A stretch of DNA of 64,000 nt from Alisma plantago-aquatica (Eukaryota > Streptophyta > Magnoliopsida > Alismatales > Alismataceae), in the NCBI GenBank assembly GCA_963693085.1, contig OY856409.1:1617103711-1617167710 (forward strand), given 5' to 3'. The notes under the pieces were generated by a model. It did not search any database and was not told where the DNA came from. It saw nothing but the letters and a program-made list of their open reading frames with translations. The stretch's first letter is position 1; every line of letters starts with the position of its first letter. The translations under genes were made by a program, and so were the position numbers. This document shows, piece after piece, positions 21,509-34,065 of the stretch.

Positions 21509-22910
21509 AGGCTAGAATACACTCGAGTGTACAGATTATGTCGTACACCTCAATGGTGTTTGCCTATCTAGACCTTGTCTTACTAAAATCCAATCCATTG
21601 ATCTTTATGGTTACAATAATAGTAGGCCACATATAAAATTTGAGCTCATTTGGATGAGTATAAGTCACTCATTCAAGGACAACAAAATCGATGTACAAAA
21701 CTAATTTGAAATGTATGATTCTTACCTCCTTTATATGCACACCCTATAAGTATCTAAATGAGCTAAAATTTATTATATAGTATGTTCTTAAGGATCCTAT
21801 TGGTTGAGTGTAAGTCATGAGTTCTGTGGAACTCATTTTCCAGGAACTCTAGTTCAATTTCTGGAACTTAAGTTCCATTCACTTCTATGTGATTAGTTTG
21901 TTGAAAGTGTAAATATAAAAATTACTAAATATATTGTTAATTTTTATTGTATATTACAAATAGCGAGGAGCGAAAAGACATAAAATAAGGAATCATATCC
22001 ATAAAAAAATATAATATTCTTAAATCATAATAACCACAACAAGTGGTTATGGTGCAGATGTTTCTCCTTTGAAAATATTTTATTATAATACAATTACAAT
22101 CTTGATAAAATTATTATGATTAATTATACATCATAATATTTCAATTTTACTTTGTCTATACAAAGTATTATTGTTATAATATTCACATTTCATGTGCTTG
22201 TAAATATACATTTTAGTTCTTGTTTAACACAATGTAGAATATTAATTTTTACATTATTTCCATAGGAATTTTTTACTATATTATTCGTGCATGGTTATAG
22301 TTAATTATTATTTTTCACATCATATTGTTAAAACATGAAGAATAAAAATATATTACGTAAATCACATTATTTTTACATGGTGCGGTGTTTTTTTTCATGA
22401 TGTTTGTATTTTTTATTTTGTAGATTGTACTGATAATGGTGGTTATAGTGTTAAATATTTTACATAGTGAAATTATAGTGTATGATATTTTGCCATATTA
22501 TGTTGTGGTTTTAGCAACGAACTATATCGTCACCATTAATATTTCTAGTCATAAATATTTACATGTGTCATTTATAACGAGTGAAGAATATAAATTGTAT
22601 AAGGAATGTTGTTAGTTGTCCCGGAACTCATTTTCCACTCTTTTTAAGAGGGAACTCAGGAACTGTGTTTTGTATGCACATCTGTAACTCTCCGAAAGTC
22701 ATGGAACTCAAGTTCAACACTTACTTTAAACCAATCATAAAAAACTACTCAAGAAACTCCAGTTCATGTGTTTTCCGGACTAGTTACGACAAATCAATCA
22801 GAGCCTAAGATATTTAAGAAGATCAATAGTTTAGAATTTTCAAAAAGTTACTGCATCTTTAAAAATGACTGAGGTGTACGGTGCCTCCGGTACACTCAAG
22901 TGTACACTAG

Positions 22911-22916
<6 letters not shown>
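21506..22916. mobile_element. MITE-A copy 3, split by a Harbinger-type element
   Basis: The unit begins gtcaggctagaatacactcg and ends gtgtacactagtctgac. Without the element at 21792-22805 and one taa it is about 394 bp, matching copy 1. It is followed directly by (CT)n(AT)n. Confidence 0.9.
21792..22805. mobile_element. PIF/Harbinger-type non-autonomous element
   Basis: The 1014-bp insert has imperfect terminal inverted repeats, GGATCCTATTGGTTGAGTGT on the left and the complement GGCTCTGATTGATTTGTCGT from the right. A 3-bp duplication, taa (21789-21791 and 22806-22808), flanks it; TWA duplication and GG-starting TIRs are typical of PIF/Harbinger. Subterminal repeats of ggaactcattttcca occur in both halves (21829; 22622). 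The interior is AT-rich and lacks transposase. Confidence 0.85.

Positions 22917-22992
<76 letters not shown>
22917..22992. repeat. (CT)n(AT)n microsatellite
   Basis: About 14 CT and 23 AT units close the MITE-A array on the right. Confidence 0.97.
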
Positions 22993-22994
<2 letters not shown>

Positions 22995-24029
22995 CGCACA
23001 CTGCAGCTGTTTTGGCACGTGCAGCTGGAATACACTATCTTGTAGTGCGTTTCAACTGGAACATATTTTTTTCTTCAAAAATACGCCCGTATAAATTCGG
23101 GCCACTCATTATAAAATGCCTCAAAGATGCTATTTCTGCGGCTGAGATTGCTGTCAGCTCGTGCTTACAAAACCCTTATGAGTGATGGATCTTTTTCGGT
23201 CTTAAGGCTTAGGTCTAGTTAGTACTGTCCCGTGTAATTCCATCTCAGACTTGTGAATTGATTTCCTAAGTCCCATGTTCCAACAAAGCCTTCACTAGCG
23301 GCACCGTCATGCCTTTTAGACAGTTGAACCTATGGACCCATTGTGCCTTTGTGGAACGGTAGAAATCCTAGAGACAGGAAAATCAACGATATCAGTCCTC
23401 TACTATGTTTTGAATCTCCGACGACTACTTATTCATCATTGGACCTTCGTTTCAAAGGCGACCACTTGCCAATTACATGCATATCATATGATAGGGGTGG
23501 GTGGTCAATGGGGAGTTGGGCTACACGACATAACATTCTTGTTTAAAATGGAAAACATGTCTTTCCTTGAGGATTACATCAATTTCTCACACAACCTGAA
23601 TATGGGGAGGTGATTGAGAAGACGATTCCCTTCCATCGGTGGATTCTCCACGCACTCATAACACCACACACATGTAGAATGATGTGCCAGCAATATTAGA
23701 AATAAATAAGCATGAAGGCTAGAAGCTAATTGCCTCAACATCTCCAATATATCAACCCACTACTAACGCTTCATTTGCATAATGTGATTAGCATCCACAA
23801 GAGAGTGAATTATCCAAGAACTTAAGATATTCTAATAAAGCCTTGGCAATTTGTAGTTATAGTTGAATTTATCAAACAATATGTAACCTATGCCACATTC
23901 TACTAAAATATGGCATCTCCTAAAGCCTAAACTTATTTATAATATTGTGAATCTAGATGAAGTACTATTTGTGATTCAATTATCTAATCACACATATTAA
24001 CTCACTACTATTATAGGAGTCCCTAAAAA
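22993..24029. other. Intergenic, nothing recognisable
   Basis: No domain was recognised on either strand. The open stretch at 23332-23613 gives a peptide I cannot match to any family. The right part probably belongs to the LINE whose ORF1 remnant follows. Confidence 0.4.
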
Positions 24030-24400
24030 GTTCTTGGGCTACCTAACAATGAAACATTGGCTAGATAGTTTTGACCCATAATTCCTTCCCGCAACACCAT
24101 GGTAGTATAGACACATCTCTAGATTACCATCAACTTGTATAAAGTAAGTGATCTTGAAGTTCATTATGAATTTCACAGATCATGTGTGAAAGTGGATATC
24201 ACTACACATGAGCACAACATAGTCAATTTGTTGTAATGCTAGTAGAAGTTGATTTAAACAAACCCTTGCTTGCAGAGATCATCGTGGATGTGAAAGAAAA
24301 TTTATCAATCTATGAGAACTTCCCTCAATTTTGCACTTTTTATGGTTGAATTAACCATTCACATGATGTTTGTCTGAGATAAAACATGTCAACATGATTA
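24030..24400 (+). pseudogene. LINE ORF1 remnant (DUF4283 and zinc knuckle)
   Basis: Pieces in shifting frames read YLTMKHWLDSFDP, VKVDITTHEHNIVN, VEVDLNKPLLAEIIVDV and ENFPQFCTFYG...HDVC. This is the order of the DUF4283 domain and CCHC knuckle of plant LINE ORF1, the RNA-binding protein. The second knuckle cysteine is changed to Tyr and a stop follows. No ORF2 is recognisable downstream. Confidence 0.72.
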
Positions 24401-25558
24401 TAGTGAAAACTACTAGTAATTGTCAAACTCAAGAGTCTTCAAGTGATACCCCCTTAAATCCTAGTTACTCTGAAAAATCGATTGTGCTGCCTTTTATAAA
24501 TAACAATTTGCAAAGGTTGGGTAATTATTAGAAGGAACAAAATTCACATATGCATGCTAATATTTTTTTGAGTTACATGATAGCGAGGAACTAATAGTGG
24601 ATTCTTCAAATATGGTGTCCAACTATCAATAGTAATCTCACAACTTATATCAAACTAGATATAGTGAAATTAAAACATGAACAAGCAATTACTAACATGT
24701 TAAGCATTTAATCACAAGTGAGTTTATAAAGAGACATATCATATCTTAGCAACTTCTAACACAATATTTCCACTTGAAAAATTAGCTATTGTATGGGACA
24801 CCTTATTACGAAGACAACAGAAGAGTAACTTCCATAATAGAATAACTGATAAGTATTTCCTAGATAAACTATTAAAAATTCTATTTTATTCCAATAAATC
24901 AAAACAAATTGAACATGTAAAGACAAGTTTCCTAGAGGAGTTACATAATCATGATTGAAAAAAGTGTCAACATACTAAAAGTGAACCCCTAACATAGAAA
25001 GAATGAATATATCTACATCCTCAAGTATCATTAAGGTACCTCATCATCATGGTATCATGACCCTTTGTCATGGGTTTGATCCCTAATGTAGAAATGTTTA
25101 TAAAACCAAAATGCACACACAATGAGTTGGTATGGGGCACAAAACTCAAGAATATACTAATAGTAATTTGAAAAGAAACATTATATTGAGAAGAAGATAT
25201 CTATATGTTTACATTATGTTTTCCTCAATTATACTACCACTTGGAGAACATATATTATTTTTCCTCAAATTAACATAACACAAAATTGTAATACACATAC
25301 TCTACAATTTCCATTAATGCATACAACGTGGGGTACCCTACACTATATCATGCTAGGGCACATATGGTGATTTTCCAGACCACATATGAGTTTTACCTTA
25401 AATATAGTGGTTTATTCTTAGAGGATGTTAATGTTTTCAAACCTTCTCTTGATATGATATAACCATGGTTGTCTAATTCAAATTGAGGAGCTAATCATAG
25501 TTGCTTATAAATTTTAGGAAAGGAAACAATTATTTGCATCATAACCAAGCATTGCAAG
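24401..25558. other. AT-rich intergenic stretch
   Basis: I see no gene. It may contain the eroded rest of the LINE to the left. No RT motif was found in any frame by eye. Confidence 0.4.
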
Positions 25559-25720
25559 TGTTATACATTAGATATATTATTAGTTAATAGCTTCATAAGC
25601 CTAATTGTCTTGGACCATTAGGGTTACATTTGCTTCCTTGTACTCTTCTTCTTTGCTATATATAGGAGGACATTTTTTCATCTATTAATAAGGAATACAA
25701 ATCTCATCTATTTGTCTGCA
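25559..25720 (+). repeat. E2 5' LTR
   Basis: It runs from TGTTATACATTAGATATATT to ctatttgtctgca, with gctatatataggagga near 25656 as TATA-like sequence. The middle (gttaatagcttcataagcct) matches the 3' copy. Confidence 0.82.
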
Positions 25721-27807
25721 TGGTACCATAGCATTGATCCTAAACCCAACCCTAGAGAGAAAAAGAGAGTATCTTCACTTGTGGGAAACCACACTAGAGA
25801 TCTTCACGACCTCCATGATCGTATTGTCTGCATAGATACTGCATCCCCTAGTTTATCCCACATGCATCTATGAGATCCCGCTCCTTGGCAACCACAAACT
25901 ATGCATGCTCATTTCTTTTTCTAGGCATTCCTATAAAATCCTAACAACAAACCAAGGCATGAGGCTTCCCTTCATTTTCATGCCTGTTGCGACCAAGGGA
26001 ATCACCAATTGTCCATCTTATTAGGCACCAACAAGATCAAATTGCTTTGAAAAGTGTCGTCCTCCCCTGGCTAATCACCACTACCTTCTTCTTAGCAAGG
26101 GTTGATCTTCCATGGTCCTTGCTAGGGTTTGGTCTGAGCCGGTGTCGTTGGGTTCCCATATAATTTCTCAATAAATAAGTCTTCTAGGAACTGAAGACAC
26201 AACATTACAATGTCCAACTCCAAACAGGCATTGATTCTCTAAATAGTACAAAACAACAAGCCTTGTGATTATGCAAAACATTGCCATTCTACAATAGGTG
26301 GTCACTATCACATGATTGTTTTTTTTTTGTGATTATACTTATATAAACCTTGGGACAAGTTTGAAAATGGAGAAGACTCTCACACACACCTTGGGATTCC
26401 TATATGTCCCTTTCTCAAAGTCCTATTTTTATTGCAAAGCTTATGCTGGATTTCCCACTAAAAATAATTGTAGACCTCCTAGTTGGGGGGCCACACCCCT
26501 AAAAAACCCTATAGTATGATGATCATATACCAAGGATCCCCTTAGCTTGTACTTTTAAATGAAAAGATAACTCTCCCTTGGCAAATTTATTCCCCTTGCC
26601 ACCCTCGTATTTTGCATCCCTTTCCACATACATGGGGTGTTGTCTCTTTTCCACACCAACTACTCATTCACTATGTAATCATTATGCGATGGGGGTACAA
26701 AGGAGGGAGAGTATGAGGAGGAAGAGAGAGAAATTCTAAATTGGGAGAATAAGGAGAAAGAGTATGCGAGAGATGATATGTATCATTCCATGATATTTTG
26801 ATATTCATGGAGATTCTTATTATTCCACACATCCATATCTTGATGTTTTTGTAGCGCCTCATTCCCACTAAGCATCGTGCATCATTGGTGTATCTCATTC
26901 CCAATGGAACTGTGCTTCTTTGTGTTCATGTCATGATACTCACGTAGGTTGGCTATATGAACATATTCTAGTTAGAGACCATATTTCCTACAACATTGAA
27001 GAATCTTAATTACAACATTCAAACGTTGTGATATAGCTTGATGCACTTATTCTAGCCTCTAGTTTTCTTTGGTGTTAGTGTTGTGGAAATCTTGTCGTAT
27101 TGCTAAGAGATGGATGTTTCCATTTTTACATCAGATTTATCAGAAGCTCATTAATTTCTAGCCTACAAATACTACATTTGCTGGGTTGATGTTCATCTAG
27201 ATTTTATCTTCACTTAGCTACTATATTCATGTACTCTCAAAGTTGCATTTTTCTTTTCTCAAGTGTTGTGATGGGGATTCTAGTTACCTTCTTAGGCTTT
27301 CTTGATGGCATCTTTGATTCCTGTCAATACCCCAAGATCCATGTTAGCACAACTATCATCGTCACCACATTTTTTTGCCACAAAATGCATGTTTGTGATG
27401 TTATGTACTTTGGTTCAACTGGCTACACTTCTCAAATGATTTGAAAACATCTACTGCTACATCATGGATGTGTTGATTGCACTTATCCCGATCACAATAT
27501 TCTTTTCATTGAAGATAGATTAGTTGTGGTGCTTGGATCATTTTCTCTAGATTGATGGTGATGTTTTTCATTCTAGATGCACTTCAAAAGATCTTCTCTA
27601 AAGCTGAACTATTCTCAGCATGCAAAACATAATTTCAAAGGAGGCATATTCATATGTTCTTTTATTATTTGGAAGTCATGTTTAAGGGGACGAGTGAAAT
27701 TTCTTGAATGGGAAGTGACATTTTTTTATTTCTTATGTGTTGTATCGTCTCAGTCTCGTGTGTCCCAACTAGATATTTGTTTCACCCATACTCCAACTTG
27801 AGGGGAA

Positions 27808-27966
27808 TGTTAGATAATATATATATTATTAGCTAATAAGTTCATGGGCCTAATTTATTGTCCCATTATGATTAAATACTCTTCCTTGTTCTTGACTCCT
27901 CTCCTATATATAGGATGGGAGTTTTCCATCTATCAATAAAAAAGACAACACTCATCTTATTTTCCA
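27808..27966 (+). repeat. E2 3' LTR
   Basis: It runs from TGTTAGATAATATATATATT to catcttattttcca. It carries ctcctatatataggatggg, the same TATA-like signal as in E1 and E3. Confidence 0.82.
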
Positions 27967-28599
27967 TAAAAAGCTTGCGGAAAAGCAAAACCTTGATAAT
28001 GGAACATGTTAGAGAGTACTAGTATTTAGTTAATTGGTCGTTGGGTCTATTTGTAATACAGGACCAAGCATGCCTTGACCCATTAGGTTTTAGTCTAGTA
28101 TGTATGTGTGGTGTCCAATGCCACATGGGTGAGATTATTTAAAACAAAACCCAAACTTAAAGCTTAAGCATGTCATCACATGCATGATCCATATAGAAGA
28201 TATCAAGGTAATTTTTTATTCAAACACCATGTACAACTTTCCATTTGGCATAGAATCCAGAAGAGGTCACATAAGATAATACATCACTGTCATAAATTAC
28301 AAGCATTTAATCAACAAAAAGGTTGAATGCCACATTCACGATTTCTCATCAAAATAAAATAGTTTAAACTTTGAAATTGCAACGTTATTATAGAACATGT
28401 GCACAAAATTATTACAACACTTATGACTTCAGCTCTTGACACCGTACACACATGACAAGATCCAAGACTAACAAAGAATACCACAAAATATACAACTGCC
28501 CATACCTAAGAGTACATGTGCAGCTATGACTCTATTCCTATATAGTTTATCTCAAGAGGAGGTCATCCAAACGTCACCCACCTCTAAGATCCCTTCACA

Positions 28600-30390
28600 C
28601 ATACATCACCCACCTCCAATATTAAAGCCTTCCCCTCCTTATTGATATTCTTAGCCACTACCAGGATAGTTTGGTATCTCACTAAAAAAGTGTGGAAAAC
28701 TACAGTGGCGAGACCACAAGTCTCAATAATATAATATAACACCTAAAACATTTTGTTACTTGCCAGAGAGAGTACAATGAGAATGGGAGGAATAAGCATG
28801 TAAAGTTCTTGTACACCCCAAGACATACTTTTACCCATCCAGTTTCACATCAAGATCACCTACAAGAGTATTAGATAACACATATATGCTATAGATGAAT
28901 ATAGAGTGCTTCATACAAGGAGCAACCATATTTACTATCAATAAAACCTAAACAATTATAATACATGAATGCTGTGTATTTTATATGTCCTAGGATGATT
29001 TGGGTGTACCACTTGATTTTCTAACTAGATATCATTAAGCCATCCTAGCAATCCATACAAGATCTAGGAATATTCAGATTCCATATATGTCTCCTCATAA
29101 CCTTAGGTCAAAACAAGGCATCCAAAAGATAGGGAGCTCTCTAGCTAGTCCATCATGGATACTTTCTAAGAATAGGATCCACAAAAATAGGCTTTCCTCT
29201 AGGTACACATGTTACATCTCCACAAGAAGAAGGTGAGTGCTCTCCATAATACACCACTTCATTCACATACTTTCACTGAACTACCGACCCTCACCAAAAC
29301 AAAATTCATTGAAGTTGATAGGATATACGATGCTAAGAGTACCCATATATTCACTAAATGTGGCTCTAAGAACCTTATAATAGTTGTAGGCTACTACAAG
29401 AATAAACTCATTTCCCCATCCCTTCTAAAAATCTAGGGGAATAGATTTACAAAATCATGGTTCTACCAATAGGTTTGTCTTGATAGTTAGGTTCATTGGT
29501 TTAAGATTACATCCACAAAGTACTAAGAAACCTATCAGCAGATGGACAAATAATAAAGAAACAAATAACTTCATAAGATATAACACATTTGAACAACATG
29601 AACTAGCTTCTCACAATAAGGCACACATATTACACCCCATAAGTATTGAGGCACCTCGTATGAATTGTTTCCCAATAAGGAAAGGTTATGCATATCTTCT
29701 AAAAATGAACATTTATTGCACCTTGGGCACCCATGGCAAAACATGAAAAGTATATGTAAAACATCCCTTTCCTTTAAACGATCCAACTTTTCTTATTTCA
29801 ACGACAAGGATTGTGAAAAAGGCTTAAGGCATGTAGTATGTGTAACATTCATAAATAGTTCACAAGATAACATCTGTTAAACATGCATGTCATATTTTAA
29901 CACTAGGAAGGAAACCCAAAGCTTCTCTTATTTTCTTACTTCACTTTCTTACCAAAGAACAATGGAGAATCCACTTTTATGCAACAAAAGGTACTCATGT
30001 ACATAAAAATAACATGCGTACTCATGATACACTTTTAGGGCTCAAGGTTCAAGAAACGACCATATTTTATAGTTCAAGGATGCATAACATCAAGATCTAC
30101 AACATGCAAGAACAAAGTGATAGGAGATGAGTCAAAGGCTACATCACTCACCTAACAAGGGTAGAAATGGGTCTGCAGACAAAGTCTACCATGAAGCCTC
30201 CAACTTCACAAAAAACTTTAGTGTTAAGGGAAACTCTCCTAAGTCCGAGTTCCTATCCTTCAACCACTCTACAATTCTTTCGACCCATGATTGAAGGCAA
30301 CTAAACATGCATAAGAAAGGCAAAACAAAGTATAAGTCTCTACAATCAAAACCCTAGAGAAAAGCCACCTAAAAATGTCCATAGTCTCTC
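28600..30390 (-). pseudogene. Expected gypsy integrase region, too decayed to define
   Basis: By position this minus-strand stretch should encode integrase and possibly a chromodomain. I could not read a confident HHCC or DDE motif. It is listed because it belongs to the element and holds no other gene. Confidence 0.35.
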
Positions 30391-30399
30391 AGATACAAC

Positions 30400-32100
30400 T
30401 CATGATGTCCTCACTATGGTTGATGATGATGACCTCCTGCTTGAGGCATTTGCCACTACATTGGCCTTTCTTGGTGCAATCATAGTCCTTTATCAGGTCC
30501 ATACACATGCGTTGCCTCATTTTTAGATTCTTCTTAGAGAAGATACATTGGAGGTTCTTATGGTTAATGAAAATCTAACATTACTCTCGGTGTAGGTAAT
30601 GTCTCCAAATCTTTAGTGCCAAAAGAACTGCCGCCAATTCCAAATCATGAGTTGGGTAAATCAAGAGTTGGGTAGTTCTTATCATGTTTCTTAATCTATG
30701 TTGAAGTAAATGAGATCACATGTTTGTCCTACATCAACACAGACCCAAGGCCGTCCGTAGAAGTATCACAAAAGACTATGTATCCCTTTCCAAGTTCTGA
30801 AAACACTATCACCAACATAGAAGTTAGCTTCTCATTAACAGTTGGAAGCTCTGCCAATGTTTTTTGGTCCACACAAACAACACATCCTTTTTTGTCAACC
30901 TAGTCAAAGGAAAGGATATCACACAAAAGTATTTGATCAACCACATGTAGTACCCTATCATACCCAAAAAACTTCTTACTTTTATGGGGTGTTTGGCTTC
31001 TCTCATGAAAGGAATCAATCCACCTTCTTGGGATCTACACAAATCCCTCAATTGGAGATGAAGTGGACCACAGAAGACACTTCGGTCGTCCAAAATTCAC
31101 ACTTTATAAACTTGGCGTATAAGTGATGCTACCTTAAAAGATTCAAATTTAGATGAAGATGTTGCTCATGCTGTTCTTGGTTCTTAGAGTAGATCAGAAT
31201 ATCAAATATGAATATGACCACAAATTGGTCTAGGTATTTCCTTAACACACAGTTCATCATATCCATAAAAGCCATAGGCGCACCGGTGAGCCTAAACTAC
31301 ATAACCATGAACTCATAATGCCTATACCTTGTCTTGAATGCTATTGTAGGTATATCTTTAGTCTTAATACTTAGCTGGTGTTACCATGACCATAAATCTA
31401 TCTTGAAAAATACTATACACTTTTAATAGATCAAACAAACCCTCTATCCATGGAAACATATACTTATTCTTTGTGCTAAGTTTGTTCATCTGTCACTACC
31501 CTATGCATAAACTCATCTAGACATCCTTCTTCTTAACAAACAAAACATGTGCACCTTGTGGGGAAGTGCTATGATGGATGAATCCCTTGTCAAGTATATC
31601 CTATAATAGTTTATTCAACTCCTTCCATTTTTTTGGTTCCATTTTATATGGTACTTGTTCTATGGGATTCCTATGTGGAATATGATTAATCTCAAAACCA
31701 ATCTATTAAGGAGGTGGAATGCCTGGAAACTCATCATGAAAGACATTCTCAAACTTTAAGACTAAATGCACATCATGTATACTAGGACTCATCACCTTAT
31801 TGTTAACTACATGATCCAAGAAAGCCTCACAATCTTGCCTCATCGACTTCTCATTAATGGGGGTAGATACCAGATACGTTGGAAGAATCTTCCAGTCTCA
31901 TTGGATGGCCCAAGAGACTCTTTCTCCCAAAACTCAACAACCTTGGACCTACAATCCATCACCACTATATAATTTTATAACATGTCCATGTCAAGGATTG
32001 ATCAAATCCATGCATCTAAAGTGTCATTAGATCCACTTGAATGTTGTGCATATAGAAGAAAAGAACATAGGATGGACACACCTCACAAACAACCTTAGTT
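30400..32100 (-). pseudogene. gypsy protease-RT-RNase H remnant
   Basis: Reading leftward: the protease end (near 31990, MDCRSKVVEFW), RT start (near 31700, INHIPHRNPIEQVPYKM), GFIHHSTSPQGAHVLFVKKKD (about 31590-31530), KNKYMFPWIEGLFD, and the catalytic region near 31205, where FIDDILIYS is changed to FIFDILIYS. Then come RSFLGMIGYYMWLIKYF and FPLTRLTKKDVLFVWTKKHW (31000-30830) and RNase H with YPTLDL (about 30660). At least ten stops or frame changes occur. The substituted catalytic aspartate alone would abolish RT. Confidence 0.87.
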
Positions 32101-33900
32101 AAAGGTTGTATCACTTAAGTGCATCCACCAAAAACCAAGTAAAGAGAAGAAGAAGACAACCATAAAACTGTGTACAATTTGAAGGAAGCCCTTAACCAAA
32201 GGGTAGTTGTACATTAGCCCACGAGAAGGACACTCAAACATAAAACACGCGCTTAAGGAAACATCTAAATATTAGATAAGGATAACAAAGGTGGATTAAG
32301 GAGTTATACCATGTCAGGAGCCTTACAGTATGCTTCTCCCTCCTTCTATACTTAGGAATAGGGTTTCTCTAATGAAATATGTTATTTAGCCTTTTATTTA
32401 CTATTCTCACATGGTGTAGACATCCTGAATCCAATCTATCAAGTAAGAGAAAAGAAGAGATAGACTCCTAGATGGAGAACAACCACCCTTATTCCTTGTC
32501 TGTGACATGCATCTTACAACTAATATTTTATCGCTCATGTTTTCCATCATCTTATTCCTCTCTCTACCCATTGTTGCTTGTCCCTAAAGGTAATCATCAT
32601 CTCCTACACACTCACTATCTCATTATGTTCCTCCATTATCTAAATATTTTTCATTCAGTGACATATTCTTCCTCAATACTCCACGATTGTTGATACATGC
32701 ATTTTTTACACTTTAAGGAAATATTTTTTCCTTCATAGAAGTAACATCAATTTTTTACTTTCTTCTTCCTTCTTATCCTCTATACATTTTGTTTATCTGA
32801 GTCCCATTCCAGTCACTTTCCTGATTTGATACACCTACCCCTTCCCTTTCTATCAAAGCTATCAACAAACTCTCTCTTATTTCTTTTCTCACTCTTCTTT
32901 GTCCCTTTGGTTACCTTCTTATTTCCTTTCCCCTAATCCCACCTTTCTTCAAGAAGACACCTTCTTTTTCTTTTACCTACCCTTTTTTTGAATGAGATCT
33001 CAACTCCATTATTAGAATTTTAGTTAAATTTTGGAGAACAAACATAATACCTTGATGATTTAATATGATCAGTGACATGCGTCTTTTTGTTATCCATGTG
33101 TAGTAGGGAGAAATTGGATCTTCTCACTTCTTTCATATATATATCTACAATTTATTAATCTTGAGGATGTGAAGGGAATTTTTTTTGAGGGGGGACTCTA
33201 CCTTCTACTATATGTGTTTTTTGGATTTTTCCTTAGCTCAATATATATGTGTGGATCTTCACTTTTACTATATGTGCATCTTAGAGAGATTGGACAATGA
33301 AGCTTTATTTTTTGCTACAATGCATCTTGAAGTTGTTTGTTGCTTTTTGATTTGTGTAAGAGGTTGTTCATTCTAGATACATCATCTCACTTACACTTTT
33401 CTGTGTACTTTGGCTATATTCCAACACTTTCAGGCTTGTCCATGCTTTGTTTGCACATTGACTCTTTGACAAATCTCTGTAGGCACATTGAAACTATTGT
33501 CGTGACCCAACACTACATGGGGACTATGATCCAACACCCTCTAGGATATGATGTCATGATTTATATGAACACCAATACACACATGTTTTTCTATATACTT
33601 CTTAAAATTCTACTTGATAGGTTCTTTTTATACCTCACCACATTTTTCTTCATGCTACCTACTTTACTACTATGTGCTTCATTGGGTGTCGGCTTGTCTA
33701 TTATTACCTCCGTACTATCTACTATCTTATTTTTATCTTCCCAAGGGGGAGTGTTTGAGTATTTGTATTATGAGATTCATAGGGAGAGCAAATTTTGTAT
33801 GGGATTTTTGCAGTTTCTTATGTTTTCTTTTTTAAAAGTGTCTTGGCAAGATAGACATGTATTTCACCCATGCTCTAGCTTGAGTAGAAGTTTTAGTGAG

Positions 33901-34065
33901 TGTTATTATTTTTCTAACTAAACGTTGGGTCCATTATTAATAAGGCCCAAGTGTGTCATAATTCATTAGGGTTTATTCTAACTCTATATGACCCCCCTCC
34001 TCCTATATATATGAGCAAGGTCTCCAATGAAATATATCAATTAGCATTCGATTTACCCTTTCAGA
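33901..34065 (+). repeat. E3 3' LTR
   Basis: It is 165 bp, from TGTTATTATTTTTCTAAC to ccctttcaga, followed by the duplication gaaca. A ctcctatatatatgag TATA-like run lies near 33993. The final CA has decayed to GA. Confidence 0.87.

Larger units (their letters stand above)
25559..27966 (+). mobile_element. E2: short-LTR non-autonomous copia-type element
   Basis: LTRs of 162 and 159 bp bracket about 2.09 kb. A PBS-like tggtaccatagc follows the 5' LTR, and ccaacttgagggga precedes the 3' LTR. The interior has no gag or pol. It aligns by eye with the E1 interior: a ctcttttccacaccaactac block, a purine-rich gagggagagtatgaggagga block, a tgatgttttt...cctcattcccacta block, and a ttcatctagattttatcttc block. 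Flanks (gcaag and taaaa) do not match, so no target duplication is claimed. Confidence 0.82.
28107..32327 (-). mobile_element. Ty3/gypsy (chromovirus-like) element nested in the E3 LTR
   Basis: A perfect gtatg duplication (28102-28106 and 32328-32332) and TG...CA termini bound 4221 bp. Protease, RT and RNase H remnants read on the minus strand in gypsy order, with integrase expected toward the left end. A PBS-like TGGTATAACTCC (complement of 32300-32311) lies only 16 bp inside the right end. LTRs of normal size were not recognised at either end, which is unusual given the clean duplication. Confidence 0.82.
28007..32411 (+). repeat. E3 5' LTR, split
   Basis: The left piece 28007-28106 and the right piece 32333-32411 together give about 174 bp and match the 3' LTR: tcgttgggtc...attaataag-like, ccaagcatgcc...ttgacccattaggtttta, then gggtttctctaatgaaat at 32361. 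The whole gypsy element lies between. Confidence 0.85.
28007..34065 (+). mobile_element. E3: short-LTR element interrupted by a gypsy element
   Basis: A perfect 5-bp duplication, gaaca, flanks the whole unit at 28002-28006 and 34066-34070. The 5' LTR starts TGTTAGAGAGTACTAG at 28007, is cut at 28106 by a reversed gypsy element with its gtatg duplication, and resumes at 32333-32411. A PBS-like tggtgtagac follows. The interior (32412-33900, 1.49 kb) has no recognisable gag or pol, so it belongs with E1 and E2. Part of it (33726-33745) carries a second polypurine-like caagggggagtgtttgag. Confidence 0.88.

Noticed and set aside
25554..27971. A target duplication around E2
   Set aside because: The flanks gcaag and taaaa do not match; LTR ends are clear but no TSD can be claimed.
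30842..31126. Plus-strand frame of 94 codons
   Set aside because: It is the complement of a clear gypsy RT-RNase H passage on the minus strand.
32312..32327. A 16-bp LTR of the nested gypsy element between its end and the PBS-like site
   Set aside because: Sixteen bases are too few for an LTR, and no matching copy was seen at the other end.
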